Under the pieces are notes generated by a model. The model was not told the origin of the DNA and did not search any database. It saw only the letters and a program-made list of their open reading frames with translations. From assembly GCF_014256275.1 (NCBI RefSeq), contig NZ_JACCFE010000002.1:3142001-3206000 (forward strand): a stretch of DNA of 64,000 bases, in the 5' to 3' direction. The position numbers and the translations under genes are program-made. Source of the DNA: Rhodococcus sp. 4CII (GTDB taxonomy: Bacteria > Actinomycetota > Actinomycetes > Mycobacteriales > Mycobacteriaceae). This document shows, piece after piece, positions 19,093 through 27,844 of the stretch (position 1 is its first letter; each line of letters opens with the position of its first letter).

Positions 19093-20109
19093 TCAGAGTT
19101 CCGGAGGCCGGGCGGTCGAGCCCCGAACCACGAGGTGGGTCGGGAGCACGACCGCCCGTTCTGCCGGTTCCCGGCCGCCGAGCAGGTCCACCACCGCCCG
19201 GCCGGCCGCCGCTCCCTGCTCGACGACCGGCTGCCGGACCGTCGTCAGGTCGGCCAGCTCGGCGGTCGGATGGTCGTCGATGCCGATCACCGACATCCCG
19301 GCCGGGACGGGGATCCCCGCACGTCGCAGCGTGCGCAGGGCCCCGACCGCGACCTCGTCGGAATGGCAGAACACCGCGGTGGGCACGTCGGCACGGCTGA
19401 GCAGCAGTTCCATGCCACGCTCGCCGCCCTCGATCCCCCAGGGAACGCTGACGGTGCAGTCGTCGTCGAGTCCGGCGCCCGTGAGAGCCGCGTGAAAACC
19501 CGCCACCCGGGCGATGTCACCCTCCCAGGAGCGACCTTCCGGGTCCACGGTGCGGATCATTCCGATCCTCGTGTGGCCGATCCTGATCAGGTGCCCGACG
19601 GCCTGGCGGGCGGCGAGTTCGTCGTCGATCCGGACCGACGGGAACTCACCGGCGTGCGCGCCGACCACGACCACGGTCACGTCCATCTCCTCGAGTCGCG
19701 CCCGCTCCGTCGCGGTGAGTGGAAACGCCACCGCGATGACCGCATCGACCTTGCGGCGCAACGGAAGCCGTTCGAAGAACGACTCTCGCTGCGACGACTC
19801 CTCGAGGCAGTACAGCATCACGTCCAGGTCGGCGGCGCGGAGTTCGTGTTCGACGCCGGCGAGGATCGCCGAGTAGAACCAGGCATCGATCCACGGCACC
19901 ACGACGGCCACCCGGCCCGTCGCGCCGCCCGACAGCTTCGATGCCTCGGGTGAGATGACGTATGCCAACTCGTCGGCGACCCGCTGGATGCGCAGTCGCG
20001 TCGCTTCGGACACGCCCCGTTCGCCCCGCAGTGCGCGGGAGACGGTGGCGATCGAGACTCCGGTCCGACGTGCAACGTCGGCCATGTTGACGGACTGCTT
20101 GGGGATCAC
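19093..20109 (-). CDS. LacI family transcriptional repressor
   Basis: 338 residues: N-terminal HTH (MADVARRTGVSIATVSRALRGERGVSEATRLRI, about 9-40) and a periplasmic-binding-protein-like sensor domain (VAVVVPWIDAWFYSAILAGVEHEL onward, ending at a PTHLVVRGSTARPPEL tail). The start is uncertain: GTG at 20109 or ATG eight codons later; neither has a strong ribosome site. It is divergent from the GH13 gene. Two palindromes of LacI/GalR type (20128-20147 and 20235-20254) lie in the shared 183-base region, so it very probably represses the glucosidase/importer operon and itself, with an alpha-glucoside as inducer. Confidence 0.93.
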   Translation of the reverse strand: MIPKQSVNMADVARRTGVSIATVSRALRGERGVSEATRLRIQRVADELAYVISPEASKLSGGATGRVAVVVPWIDAWFYSAILAGVEHELRAADLDVMLYCLEESSQRESFFERLPLRRKVDAVIAVAFPLTATERARLEEMDVTVVVVGAHAGEFPSVRIDDELAARQAVGHLIRIGHTRIGMIRTVDPEGRSWEGDIARVAGFHAALTGAGLDDDCTVSVPWGIEGGERGMELLLSRADVPTAVFCHSDEVAVGALRTLRRAGIPVPAGMSVIGIDDHPTAELADLTTVRQPVVEQGAAAGRAVVDLLGGREPAERAVVLPTHLVVRGSTARPPEL

Positions 20110-20127
20110 GTTTTCACAGTAGGCGAA

Positions 20128-20147
20128 CTACGCAAATATTTGCGTAG
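20128..20147. promoter_or_regulatory. LacI-type operator O1 (perfect 20-base palindrome)
   Basis: CTACGCAAATATTTGCGTAG is a perfect palindrome with the GCAAA..TTTGC half-sites common to LacI/GalR repressors. It lies 19 bases upstream of the lacI-type gene start, positioned for autoregulation. Confidence 0.8.
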
Positions 20148-20152
20148 ATTTC

Positions 20153-20180
20153 TCGCACCATCCACGCCTCTGTGGTGCGA
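20153..20180. repeat. inverted repeat between the two LacI operators
   Basis: Perfect 8-base arms TCGCACCA / TGGTGCGA with a 12-base spacer, followed by AAAAAA. It could be a separate regulator site or a hairpin in the lacI leader transcript. No regulator is suggested by the sequence. Confidence 0.45.
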
Positions 20181-20202
20181 AAAAAGAATCTCCGGCTTCG
20201 AG

Positions 20203-20232
20203 TTGACAGCGCCCTGTGATGTGCCTCACGCT
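20203..20232 (+). promoter_or_regulatory. possible promoter of the glucosidase/importer operon
   Basis: Consensus -35 TTGACA (20203-20208). After 18 bases there is only a weak -10 candidate, CACGCT (20227-20232). Operator O2 would lie at the transcription start. Confidence 0.4.
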
Positions 20233-20234
20233 CT

Positions 20235-20254
20235 TTACGCAAACGTTTACGCAT
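20235..20254. promoter_or_regulatory. LacI-type operator O2
   Basis: TTACGCAAACGTTTACGCAT has the same ACGCAAA half-site as O1 around an AACGTT centre. The inner 14 bases (CGCAAACGTTTACG) form a palindrome with a single mismatched pair. It lies downstream of the putative promoter and about 40 bases before the GH13 ATG, and with O1, about 107 bases away centre to centre, could allow looping. Confidence 0.75.
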
Positions 20255-20292
20255 CACATTCCCCCATCCCGTCCCCGCACCGAGGAGATTCG

Positions 20293-21978
20293 ATGACCCA
20301 GTCCGTGGAGTCGACCGCCACCACCGTCGCGAGCCGGCACCCCGAAGCCTGGTGGAAGACCGCCGTCGTCTACCAGGTCTACATCCGCAGCTTCGCCGAC
20401 GGGAACGGTGACGGCATCGGCGATCTCACCGGATTGCGATCCAAGCTGCCCTACCTCGCCGACCTCGGCGTCGACGCCGTGTGGATCAACCCCTGGTACC
20501 CGTCGCCGATGGCCGACGCCGGCTACGACGTGGCCGACTTCCGCGACATCGAGCCGTCCTACGGCACGCTCGCCGAGGGGGAGGCGTTCATCGCCGAGGC
20601 CCACGAGTTCGGGATCCGCGTGATCCTCGACATCGTGCCCAACCACACCTCCAATGAGCACCGCTGGTTCGAGGCGGCGCTGCGCGACGAGCCCGGAGCC
20701 CGCGACCGCTACATCTTCCGGCCGGGTCGCGGTCCGGCCGGTGACGAGCCGCCCAACGACTGGCAGAGCGCGTTCGGCGGTCCCGCGTGGAGCCGCCTCG
20801 ACACCGGCGAGTGGTACCTGCACCTGTTCGCTCCCGCGCAGCCCGACCTGAACTGGGACCACCCGGAGGTCCGGGCGGAGTTCGAGGACATCCTGCGCTT
20901 CTGGTTCGACAAGGGCGTCGACGGCTTCCGGATCGACGTCGCCCACGGCCTGGCCAAGGATCCCGCACTCCCCGATGCCGGTGAGCGCCTTCCCGGTTCG
21001 CAGCACACCGATCCCCACCCCGCGTGGGACCAGGATGCCGTCCACGAGGTGTACCGGGGCTGGCGGGCCGTCGCCGACGCGTACGCCGACCGCGTCTTCG
21101 TCGCCGAGGCCTGGGTGCCCGGCAACGACCGCCTGGCCCGCTACCTGCGCCCCGACGAACTGCACACCGCGTTCCAGTTCGACTTCCTGCGCGCCCCCTG
21201 GCGTTCGGCGAGCATCCGCGCGGTGATCGACGACGCGCTGGAGCAGGCGGCCACCGTCGGCGCCCCGGCCACGTGGGTGCTGTCCAACCACGACGTGCCC
21301 CGCACCGTCACCCGCTACGCACGCTCCCAGCCCGACCACCTGGTGGAGACCGACTGGGAACGCGCCCGCTGGGCGCGTGAGGAGCCGAACCACGAATTGG
21401 GCAGGCGCCGCGCCCGCGCGGCCGCGCTGCTGCAACTGGCGTTGCCGGGCACCGCTTACATCTATCAGGGTGAGGAACTCGGACTGGAAGAGGTCGAGGA
21501 CCTTCCCGACGACGTCCGGCAGGACCCGACGTGGTTCCAGACCGGGTTCACCGACTGCGGCCGCGACGGCTGCCGGGTGCCGATCCCGTGGTCGAACGAC
21601 GCAGTGCCGTACGGATTCTCGCCGTTCGACGCGGAGGAGGACACCTGGCTCCCGCAGCCCGGACACTGGGCCCCGCACACGGCGGAGGCGCAGGCCGGTC
21701 ACCCCGAGTCGTTCCTCACGCTGTACCGCGAGGCACTGGAGCTGCGACGCGAGTTCTTCGACACCGCGCACGGCGTCGCGTGGCTCGACTCGCCGCGGGA
21801 CGTGCTGGCCTTCGCGCGCGGCGCAGTCCAGTGCTGGGTGAACACCGGCACCGAACCGATCGCCCTTCCCGCCGGGTCGACCGTGATTCTCGGTTCCGTC
21901 GCCGGCATCACCGGCGGAGTCCTCCCGTCCGACGCCGCAGTGTGGCTGTCGGAACCGGGCACGGGTGAATCACGATGA
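20293..21978 (+). CDS. GH13 alpha-glucosidase (oligo-1,6- / alpha-glucosidase type)
   Basis: Cytoplasmic hydrolase of alpha-glucosides, 561 residues. GH13 regions are in order: WWKTAVVYQVYIRSFADGNGDGIGDL at the N-terminus, DIVPNHTS (region I), GFRIDVAHGL with nucleophile D215, VAEAW with acid/base E272, and SNHDVPRT with D334. No signal peptide. ATG at 20293 has GAGGAG seven bases upstream. The final TGA overlaps the start of the binding-protein gene (ATGA). The specificity (trehalose, maltose, isomaltose or sucrose) cannot be decided, although YQVYIRSF and the QPDLNWDHPEV segment fit alpha-glucosidases and not trehalose synthases. Confidence 0.92.
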   Translation: MTQSVESTATTVASRHPEAWWKTAVVYQVYIRSFADGNGDGIGDLTGLRSKLPYLADLGVDAVWINPWYPSPMADAGYDVADFRDIEPSYGTLAEGEAFIAEAHEFGIRVILDIVPNHTSNEHRWFEAALRDEPGARDRYIFRPGRGPAGDEPPNDWQSAFGGPAWSRLDTGEWYLHLFAPAQPDLNWDHPEVRAEFEDILRFWFDKGVDGFRIDVAHGLAKDPALPDAGERLPGSQHTDPHPAWDQDAVHEVYRGWRAVADAYADRVFVAEAWVPGNDRLARYLRPDELHTAFQFDFLRAPWRSASIRAVIDDALEQAATVGAPATWVLSNHDVPRTVTRYARSQPDHLVETDWERARWAREEPNHELGRRRARAAALLQLALPGTAYIYQGEELGLEEVEDLPDDVRQDPTWFQTGFTDCGRDGCRVPIPWSNDAVPYGFSPFDAEEDTWLPQPGHWAPHTAEAQAGHPESFLTLYREALELRREFFDTAHGVAWLDSPRDVLAFARGAVQCWVNTGTEPIALPAGSTVILGSVAGITGGVLPSDAAVWLSEPGTGESR

Positions 21979-23240
21979 AGCGCTTTGCCGCCGCCGCGGT
22001 GGCCGTCGGTGTCCTGTTCGCGGCGACGTCCTGCGCCGATCAGGGCATCGACGCGGCCGCGCAGGCGGAGAAGCAGAACCTCGACGGTCGCGGGCCCATC
22101 ACCTACGTGCAGGGCAAGGACAACTCGAACGTCGTCCGGCCGCTGATCGACGAGTGGAACGCCACCCACCCCGGCGAGGAGGTGACGTTCAAGGAGCAGT
22201 CCGACCAGGCCGACCAGCAGCACGAGGACCTGGTGCAGCACTTCCAGTCGCGTGACTCCGGATACGACGTCGCGGTCGTCGACGTCGTGTGGACCGCCGA
22301 GTTCGCGGCCCGCGGGTGGTTGCAACCTCTCGAGGGGCCGATGGCGATCGACACGTCCGGCCTGCTCCCGGCGACGGTCGCGGGGGCCACGTACGGCGAC
22401 GTCCTGTACGCGGCACCGCAGACCAGCGACGGCGCCCTGCTCTACTACCGCACCGACCTGACGGACCGTCCGCCCGCCACCTGGGACGAGCTGATCGGCT
22501 CGTGCGGGACGGCGCAGCACGCCGGAATCGGTTGCTACGCCGGGCAGTACGCCAAGTACGAGGGGCTCACCGTCAACACGTCCGAGGCCGTCAACACGGC
22601 CGGCGGATCGATCCTCGGCCCGGACGGCGTGACCCCCACGATGACCGCCCCGGAGGCGAAGGCCGGCCTGCAGTCGCTCGTCGACGCCTACCGTTCCGGT
22701 GCCATCCCCCGCGAATCCGTGACGTTCCAGGAAGAGCAGGCCCGGCAGGCGTTCCAGAGCGGCAACCTGATGTTCATGCGTAACTGGCCGTACGCATACA
22801 GCCTGATGGACGGTCAGGGTGGTTCCGCGGTGTCGGGCAAGTTCGCGGTGGCACCGCTGCCGGGGAAGAACGGGCCCGGCCACTCGACGCTCGGCGGGCA
22901 CAGTGCCGCGATCAACGTCTACTCGGAACACAAGGCCACCGCCTCCGATTTCCTGAAGTTCTTCCTCGAGAGGAAATCTCAGGCATTCTTCCTCTCTCAG
23001 GGATCGCTCGCCCCCGTCCGCGCCGACGTCTATGACGACCCGGAACTGATCGCGCAGTATCCCTACCTCCCCACGTTGAAGACGTCGATCGAGAATGCCG
23101 TGACCCGGCCGGTCACCCCCTTCTACCCCGCGGTCACCCGGGCCGTGCAGAACAACGCCTACGCCGCGATCAAAGGCGAGAAGACGGTGGACCAGGCCGC
23201 CGCCGACATCCAGTCCGCGATCGCCGCGGCCGGGTCCTAG
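21975..23240 (+). CDS. sugar ABC transporter substrate-binding lipoprotein (LpqY/ThuE-like)
   Basis: 421 residues. Signal peptide MKRFAAAAVAVGVLFA followed by lipobox ATSC, so it is anchored outside the membrane. The solute-binding family 1 fold is seen from TYVQGKDNSNVVRPLIDEWNATHPGEEV through DVAVVDVVWTAEFAARGWLQPL to the C-terminal ATASDFLKFFLERKSQAFF. The likely ligand is an alpha-linked di- or oligosaccharide, judged by the neighbouring GH13 enzyme. It overlaps the GH13 stop by four bases and is followed by two permease genes. Confidence 0.92.
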   Translation: MKRFAAAAVAVGVLFAATSCADQGIDAAAQAEKQNLDGRGPITYVQGKDNSNVVRPLIDEWNATHPGEEVTFKEQSDQADQQHEDLVQHFQSRDSGYDVAVVDVVWTAEFAARGWLQPLEGPMAIDTSGLLPATVAGATYGDVLYAAPQTSDGALLYYRTDLTDRPPATWDELIGSCGTAQHAGIGCYAGQYAKYEGLTVNTSEAVNTAGGSILGPDGVTPTMTAPEAKAGLQSLVDAYRSGAIPRESVTFQEEQARQAFQSGNLMFMRNWPYAYSLMDGQGGSAVSGKFAVAPLPGKNGPGHSTLGGHSAAINVYSEHKATASDFLKFFLERKSQAFFLSQGSLAPVRADVYDDPELIAQYPYLPTLKTSIENAVTRPVTPFYPAVTRAVQNNAYAAIKGEKTVDQAAADIQSAIAAAGS

Positions 23241-23253
23241 AGGAGTCAAGACG

Positions 23254-24279
23254 ATGACCGTTTCCGAACTCTCGGAACAGACAACCAAATCTGTCCCACA
23301 ACAAGATTCGTACGACACGCCTCCACGGCCCCGGAAGGGACGCAGCACGGCAGCGATGCTCCTGATCCTGCCGACCATGATCCTGCTGGGCATCGTCGTC
23401 CTGTACCCGGTGCTCAGCGCGATGGTGATGTCGCTGTTCAAGGACCCGACGATCGACCCCGCCACCGGCAAGTTCGTCGACCAGGGTTTCGCGGGGTTGT
23501 CGAACTACACGCACTGGCTGTTCCAGCGGTGCACCGACACGACCGGCGCCTCCGTGTCCTGCCCCGGCGGCACGCTGGGATCGCTTTTCTGGCAGTCGAT
23601 GTGGGTCACCGTGTTCTTCACCGTCGTCACGGTTGCCATCGAGGTGGCGCTGGGGTTGTGGTTCGCCACCATCATGAACCGGGCGTTCCGCGGTCGGGCA
23701 CTGCTGCGCACCAGCATCCTCGTGGCCTGGGCCATCCCGACCGCCGTCACCGCGAAGTTGTGGTACTTCGTCTTCGCCTACGACGGCATCGCCAATAAAC
23801 TGCTCGGCACGGAGATCCTGTGGACGGGTGACACGTGGCCGGCCCGGTTCGCCGTCGTCATCGCCGACGCCTGGAAGACCACACCGTTCGTGGCGTTGCT
23901 GATCCTCGCCGGACTGCAGATGGTGCCCGCCGAGGTGTACGAGGCGGCGCGCATGGACGGCGCCGGCGCGTGGCAGCGGTTCCGGTCGATCACGCTGCCC
24001 CTCATCAAGCCGGCCATCCTCGTGGCAGTCCTGTTCCGCGTGCTCGACGTCCTGCGGATCTACGACCTCCCGGCGATCCTCACCGGCGGTGGTGGCGGCG
24101 ACGGCACCGCCACCACCACACTGTCGATCCTGGTGATCGACCAGATGCGCCAGGGTTTCAACAGCGCGTCCGCCCTCTCCACGATCACATTCCTGTTCAT
24201 CTTCGCCGTCGCGTACGCACTGGTGAAGGTGATGGGCGTCAACGTGATCGACACCCAAGAGCAGCAGCGAAAGGCCTGA
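23254..24279 (+). CDS. sugar ABC transporter permease (MalF/SugA type)
   Basis: 341-residue membrane subunit. Six hydrophobic segments start at MLLILPTMILLGIVVLYPVL. The EAA loop that contacts the ATPase reads EVYEAARMDGAGAWQRFRSITLPLIKP, of which EAARMDGAG is the conserved core. A longer periplasmic insert with paired cysteines (QRCTDTTGASVSCPG) follows the first helix. It starts 13 bases after the binding-protein gene with an AGAGGAG site. The product pairs with the next permease to form the channel. Confidence 0.93.
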   Translation: MTVSELSEQTTKSVPQQDSYDTPPRPRKGRSTAAMLLILPTMILLGIVVLYPVLSAMVMSLFKDPTIDPATGKFVDQGFAGLSNYTHWLFQRCTDTTGASVSCPGGTLGSLFWQSMWVTVFFTVVTVAIEVALGLWFATIMNRAFRGRALLRTSILVAWAIPTAVTAKLWYFVFAYDGIANKLLGTEILWTGDTWPARFAVVIADAWKTTPFVALLILAGLQMVPAEVYEAARMDGAGAWQRFRSITLPLIKPAILVAVLFRVLDVLRIYDLPAILTGGGGGDGTATTTLSILVIDQMRQGFNSASALSTITFLFIFAVAYALVKVMGVNVIDTQEQQRKA

Positions 24280-24282
24280 CCC

Positions 24283-25170
24283 ATGTCCACAGCAGTCGTC
24301 ACACCGGGGATGCCCCGGCCCACGGTGGCACGCCGGCGCCGGGGACCGTCGCTCGCATCCCTCCGCAACTACCTGGGCCTGGCGGTGATCGTCGTCTGGG
24401 GTCTGGCCCCCGTCTACTGGATGGTCGTCACCGCCTTCCGGCACTCCGACTACACGTTCGACACCACCCCGTGGCCCACCCACGTCACGCTGGAGAACTT
24501 CGCGAGCGTGTTCTCCACGGACGTGGGCAACCACTTCGGCAGAGCGCTCGTCAACAGCACGATCATCGGCGCCGTCACCACACTGATCGGCCTCGTGGTC
24601 GGCATCGGCACCGCGTACGCGCTGGCGCGGTTGCAGTTCCGGGGCAAGCACGTCGTCCTCGGAATCATCCTGGCCGCGTCGATGTTCCCCGGTGTCGCCG
24701 TCCTGACACCGCTGTTCCAGCTGTTCACGTCCCTGGGCTGGTTCGGCACGTACCAGGCGCTGATCGTCCCGAACATCTCGTTCGTGCTGCCCCTCACCAT
24801 CTACACCCTCACGGCCTTCTTCAAGGAGTTGCCGTGGGAACTCGAGGAGGCCGCCCGGATCGACGGGGCCAGCAGGCGCCAGGCATTCCGAATGGTGTTG
24901 CTGCCCTTGGCCGCACCTGGACTGTTCACCACCGCGATTCTCGCGTTCATCGCGTCGTGGAACGAATACCTGATCTCCAGTCAGCTGTCCAACGACATCA
25001 CCCAGCCGGCCACCGTCGCCATCGCACAATTCGCCGGAAGCAAACCGCACGAGGAACCCTTCACGTCCGTGATGGCCGCGGGCACCGTCGTCACCATCCC
25101 CCTCGTCATCATCGTCCTGCTGCTCCAGCGGCGCATCGTGTCCGGCCTCACCGCCGGCGGCGTCAAGTAG
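24283..25170 (+). CDS. sugar ABC transporter permease (MalG/SugB type)
   Basis: 295 residues, six membrane segments. The MalG-type EAA loop reads ELPWELEEAARIDGASRRQAFR and the C-terminal helix TIPLVIIVLLLQRRIVSGLTAGGVK is typical. It starts 3 bases after the stop of the partner permease and ends the operon; palindrome B1 follows after 13 bases and may act as terminator. Confidence 0.93.
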   Translation: MSTAVVTPGMPRPTVARRRRGPSLASLRNYLGLAVIVVWGLAPVYWMVVTAFRHSDYTFDTTPWPTHVTLENFASVFSTDVGNHFGRALVNSTIIGAVTTLIGLVVGIGTAYALARLQFRGKHVVLGIILAASMFPGVAVLTPLFQLFTSLGWFGTYQALIVPNISFVLPLTIYTLTAFFKELPWELEEAARIDGASRRQAFRMVLLPLAAPGLFTTAILAFIASWNEYLISSQLSNDITQPATVAIAQFAGSKPHEEPFTSVMAAGTVVTIPLVIIVLLLQRRIVSGLTAGGVK

Positions 25171-25183
25171 TGCGGCTCCGCCA

Positions 25184-25229
25184 CCCGTGAGTACTCGTCA
25201 ACCGCCCGACGTCAACAAGTACTCACGGG
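25184..25229. repeat. palindromic repeat family B, copy 1
   Basis: 46 bases with perfect 12-base outer arms (CCCGTGAGTACT / AGTACTCACGGG) and a diverged centre TCAACCGCCCGACGTCAAC. It lies in the 100-base gap between the permease gene and the LtrA gene. This is the only copy of family B that does not contain a gene stop codon. Confidence 0.88.
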
Positions 25230-25270
25230 CCGACTTCCCTGCGCCGCCCTCCGGTGGCAGCATTCTCCCT

Positions 25271-26476
25271 GTGACCTTCGCCCATCGTTTGCGTCCCCGC
25301 CTCGTCGAAGAACGAGCGTCGGTGTCGCCGCTCGAGCTGTTCTTCGACCTCGTCTTCGTCTTCGCTCTGACCCGCGTCACCGATCTGATGGCCGACGATC
25401 CCACCGGGGTCAATCTGCTGCGCGGCGCACTCGTGATGGCCGTGCTGTGGTGGAGCTGGGTGGGGTACGCCTGGCTCTGCAACCTCGTGCGCGCCGACGA
25501 GGGCATCGTGCGGGTGGTGATGTTCGGTGCGATGGGCGCCATGTTCGTCACCGCGTTGACGATCCCGGAGGCGTTCGACGACCTGCCGGGCGGACTCGAC
25601 GGTCCCGTCATCTTCGCGCTCGGCTACTTCGTGGTCCGGTTGCTGCACCTGGTGATGTTCTGGGTCATCAGCCGCACCGACCCGCAACTGCGCGGCCAGG
25701 TGCTGCGCTTCGCACCGAGCATGGTCACCGGCACCGTGTTCCTGCTCGTCGCGTCGCAACTGTCGGGGACGGCGCAGACAGTGATGTGGATCCTGGCTCT
25801 CGCCGGCGACTACATCGGCACCCTCGTCGGCGGCACCGACTGGCGGTTGCGATCGGTGAGTCACTTCGCCGAACGGCACGGGCTCATCGTCATCGTCGCG
25901 CTGGGTGAGTCGATCGTGTCGATCGGCATCGGCGTCGCCAGCCTGCCGATCTCCTGGGCGATCATCGTCGCCTCGTTGCTGGGTCTCGCGATTTCGGGAC
26001 TGTTGTGGTGGTCGTACTTCGACGTCACGTCGTTGGCCGTGGAACACGCGTTCGAGGAGGCAACCGGTGCGCGTCAGATCAAGATCGCCCGCAACTGCTA
26101 CAGCTTCCTGCACCTGCCGATGGTGATCGGGATCGTCATGCTGTCGTTGGGGCTGAAGAAGATCCTGTCCTACGTCGGTGACGGCAACCATCACCGGCTC
26201 ACCGACCCGCTGTACGGCTGGCCGCTGGTCGCGCTGTTCGGCGGCGCGGCGCTGTACCTGCTGGCGCTGGTCGCCTTCAAGGCGTACGCGACGAGGTCGG
26301 TCACCGTGCCGCGGGTCGTGACGGCGATCGTGCTGATCGCGTTGATACCCGTCGTCTGGCACATCCCGGCCCTCGCCACCCTCGGGGTGCTCACCGCGGT
26401 CCTGTTCGCGATGATCGGATACGAGATGGTGCGCTACGACCAGCCCCGGGACGAGATCCGGCACGGCCATCCGTGA
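25271..26476 (+). CDS. low temperature requirement protein A (LtrA) family membrane protein
   Basis: About 401 residues, 10-11 hydrophobic segments. Family signature near the N-terminus: VSPLELFFDLVFVFALTRVTDLM; further on GERHGL-type HGLIVIVALGESIVSIGIGV. The biochemical function of LtrA is unknown. The GTG at 25271 is chosen because family members begin shortly before the ELFFDLVFVFA segment; the ribosome site is weak, and in-frame codons further upstream cross palindrome B1. The stop TGA is the TGA inside the left arm of palindrome B2. Confidence 0.85.
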   Translation: MTFAHRLRPRLVEERASVSPLELFFDLVFVFALTRVTDLMADDPTGVNLLRGALVMAVLWWSWVGYAWLCNLVRADEGIVRVVMFGAMGAMFVTALTIPEAFDDLPGGLDGPVIFALGYFVVRLLHLVMFWVISRTDPQLRGQVLRFAPSMVTGTVFLLVASQLSGTAQTVMWILALAGDYIGTLVGGTDWRLRSVSHFAERHGLIVIVALGESIVSIGIGVASLPISWAIIVASLLGLAISGLLWWSYFDVTSLAVEHAFEEATGARQIKIARNCYSFLHLPMVIGIVMLSLGLKKILSYVGDGNHHRLTDPLYGWPLVALFGGAALYLLALVAFKAYATRSVTVPRVVTAIVLIALIPVVWHIPALATLGVLTAVLFAMIGYEMVRYDQPRDEIRHGHP

Positions 26477-26514
26477 GTACTTGTCGACGCCCGGCGGTTG
26501 ACAAGTACTCACGG
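26471..26514. repeat. palindromic repeat family B, copy 2
   Basis: 44 bases with perfect 15-base arms CCGTGAGTACTTGTC / GACAAGTACTCACGG. The LtrA gene stops at the TGA in its left arm (26474-26476). Confidence 0.9.
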
Positions 26515-26592
26515 GCGAAGCAGTCCGGCGCCCAGGCTGCACCGAATTACCTCTGAGGCTCGAGACGATCGAGCCGGAGGGATTGATACATC

Positions 26593-27843
26593 ATGACCGA
26601 CCACTCTCGCGGCCCCCGGCTCCGCAGTCCGTTGCGCGGACCGTGGCTGACCTCGGTGTTCGGCCTCGTCCTGCTGATCGGTCTGCCCGTCGTCATCGTC
26701 ACGGGCCTGCTGTCGTACGTCGCGTACGGACCGCAGTTCGGGCAGGCCCGGCCGGGCGACGTCGGATGGCTACACCTTCCGTACTTCGCCTGGCCCACCC
26801 GGCCGTCGTGGCTGTACCGGCTGACGCAGGGGTTGCACGTCGGTCTGGGACTGGTCCTGATCCCGATCGTGCTCGCCAAGCTGTGGTCGGTGATCCCCAA
26901 ACTGTTCGTGTTCCCGCCGGTGCGGTCGGCGGCCCAGGCTCTCGAGCGGCTGTCGTTGATCGCCCTGGTCGGCGGTGCACTGTTCGAGATCATCACCGGC
27001 GTACTGAACATCCAGTACGACTACATCTTCGGCTTCGACTTCTACACCGCCCACTACTGGGGCGCCTGGGTGTTCATTGCCGGCTTCGTGACGCACACCG
27101 TGCTGAAGGTGCCGTTGATGGTGCGGTCGCTGCGGTCGCGTTCGTTCCGCGCCGTGCTGCGCACGTCCCGCGCAGACACACTGCCCGAACCGCCGGACGA
27201 GAACGGTCTCGTCGCCGACGATCCGACCCCGCCGACGATGAGCCGACGCGGCGCCCTCGCCCTGGTCGGCGGCGGCGCCGTCCTCGTCGCCGTCCTGTCG
27301 GCCGGGCAGACCACCGGCGGATTCCTGCGCAACGCCGCGCTGCTGCTCCCCCGAGGCCGCTCGTACGGCAACGGTCCCAATGACTTTCAGATCAACCGCA
27401 CCGCAGCGGCCGCGCAGATCACCCCGGAGCAGACGGGCGACACCTGGCGGCTGTCGGTGACGGGTGGTGCGGAACCGGTGCAGCTGAGCCGGAATCAACT
27501 GCACGCGATGACACTGCACAGCGCGTCGCTCCCCATCGCGTGTGTCGAGGGATGGTCCACCACGGAGACGTGGACCGGCGTCCGGCTCCGCGATCTCGCG
27601 GCGGCCGCCGGGGTGACGACGATCGGTTCGGCGAAGGTGACGTCGCTGGAACGGTCCGGCGCATTCAACCAGGCGGTGCTCACCGCGGATCAGGTGCGGG
27701 ACGCCGACGCGCTTCTCGCCCTCGCCGTCAACGGCGCGGAACTGTCCCTCGACCACGGCTATCCCGCCCGCATCATCGTCCCCGCCCTGCCCGGCGTCCA
27801 CAACACCAAGTGGGTGCAGGCCATCGAATTCCGGGAGGCGTGA
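26593..27843 (+). CDS. cytochrome b561-like membrane domain fused to a sulfite-oxidase-type molybdopterin domain
   Basis: 416 residues. The N-terminal four-helix membrane part (about 20-175) carries histidines suited to haem b (H82, H154, H168). A further hydrophobic segment follows a SRRG motif at 217-220 that looks like a twin-arginine remnant (MSRRGALALVGGGAVLVAVL). The C-terminal Moco-binding domain (about 280-416) has the ligand cysteine in IACVEGWS (C317) and ends with PGVHNTKWVQAIEF. It probably transfers electrons between a periplasmic Moco site and the quinone pool; the substrate is unknown. It is followed after one base by a membrane protein gene and then a methyltransferase. Confidence 0.85.
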   Translation: MTDHSRGPRLRSPLRGPWLTSVFGLVLLIGLPVVIVTGLLSYVAYGPQFGQARPGDVGWLHLPYFAWPTRPSWLYRLTQGLHVGLGLVLIPIVLAKLWSVIPKLFVFPPVRSAAQALERLSLIALVGGALFEIITGVLNIQYDYIFGFDFYTAHYWGAWVFIAGFVTHTVLKVPLMVRSLRSRSFRAVLRTSRADTLPEPPDENGLVADDPTPPTMSRRGALALVGGGAVLVAVLSAGQTTGGFLRNAALLLPRGRSYGNGPNDFQINRTAAAAQITPEQTGDTWRLSVTGGAEPVQLSRNQLHAMTLHSASLPIACVEGWSTTETWTGVRLRDLAAAAGVTTIGSAKVTSLERSGAFNQAVLTADQVRDADALLALAVNGAELSLDHGYPARIIVPALPGVHNTKWVQAIEFREA

Positions 27844-27844
27844 G

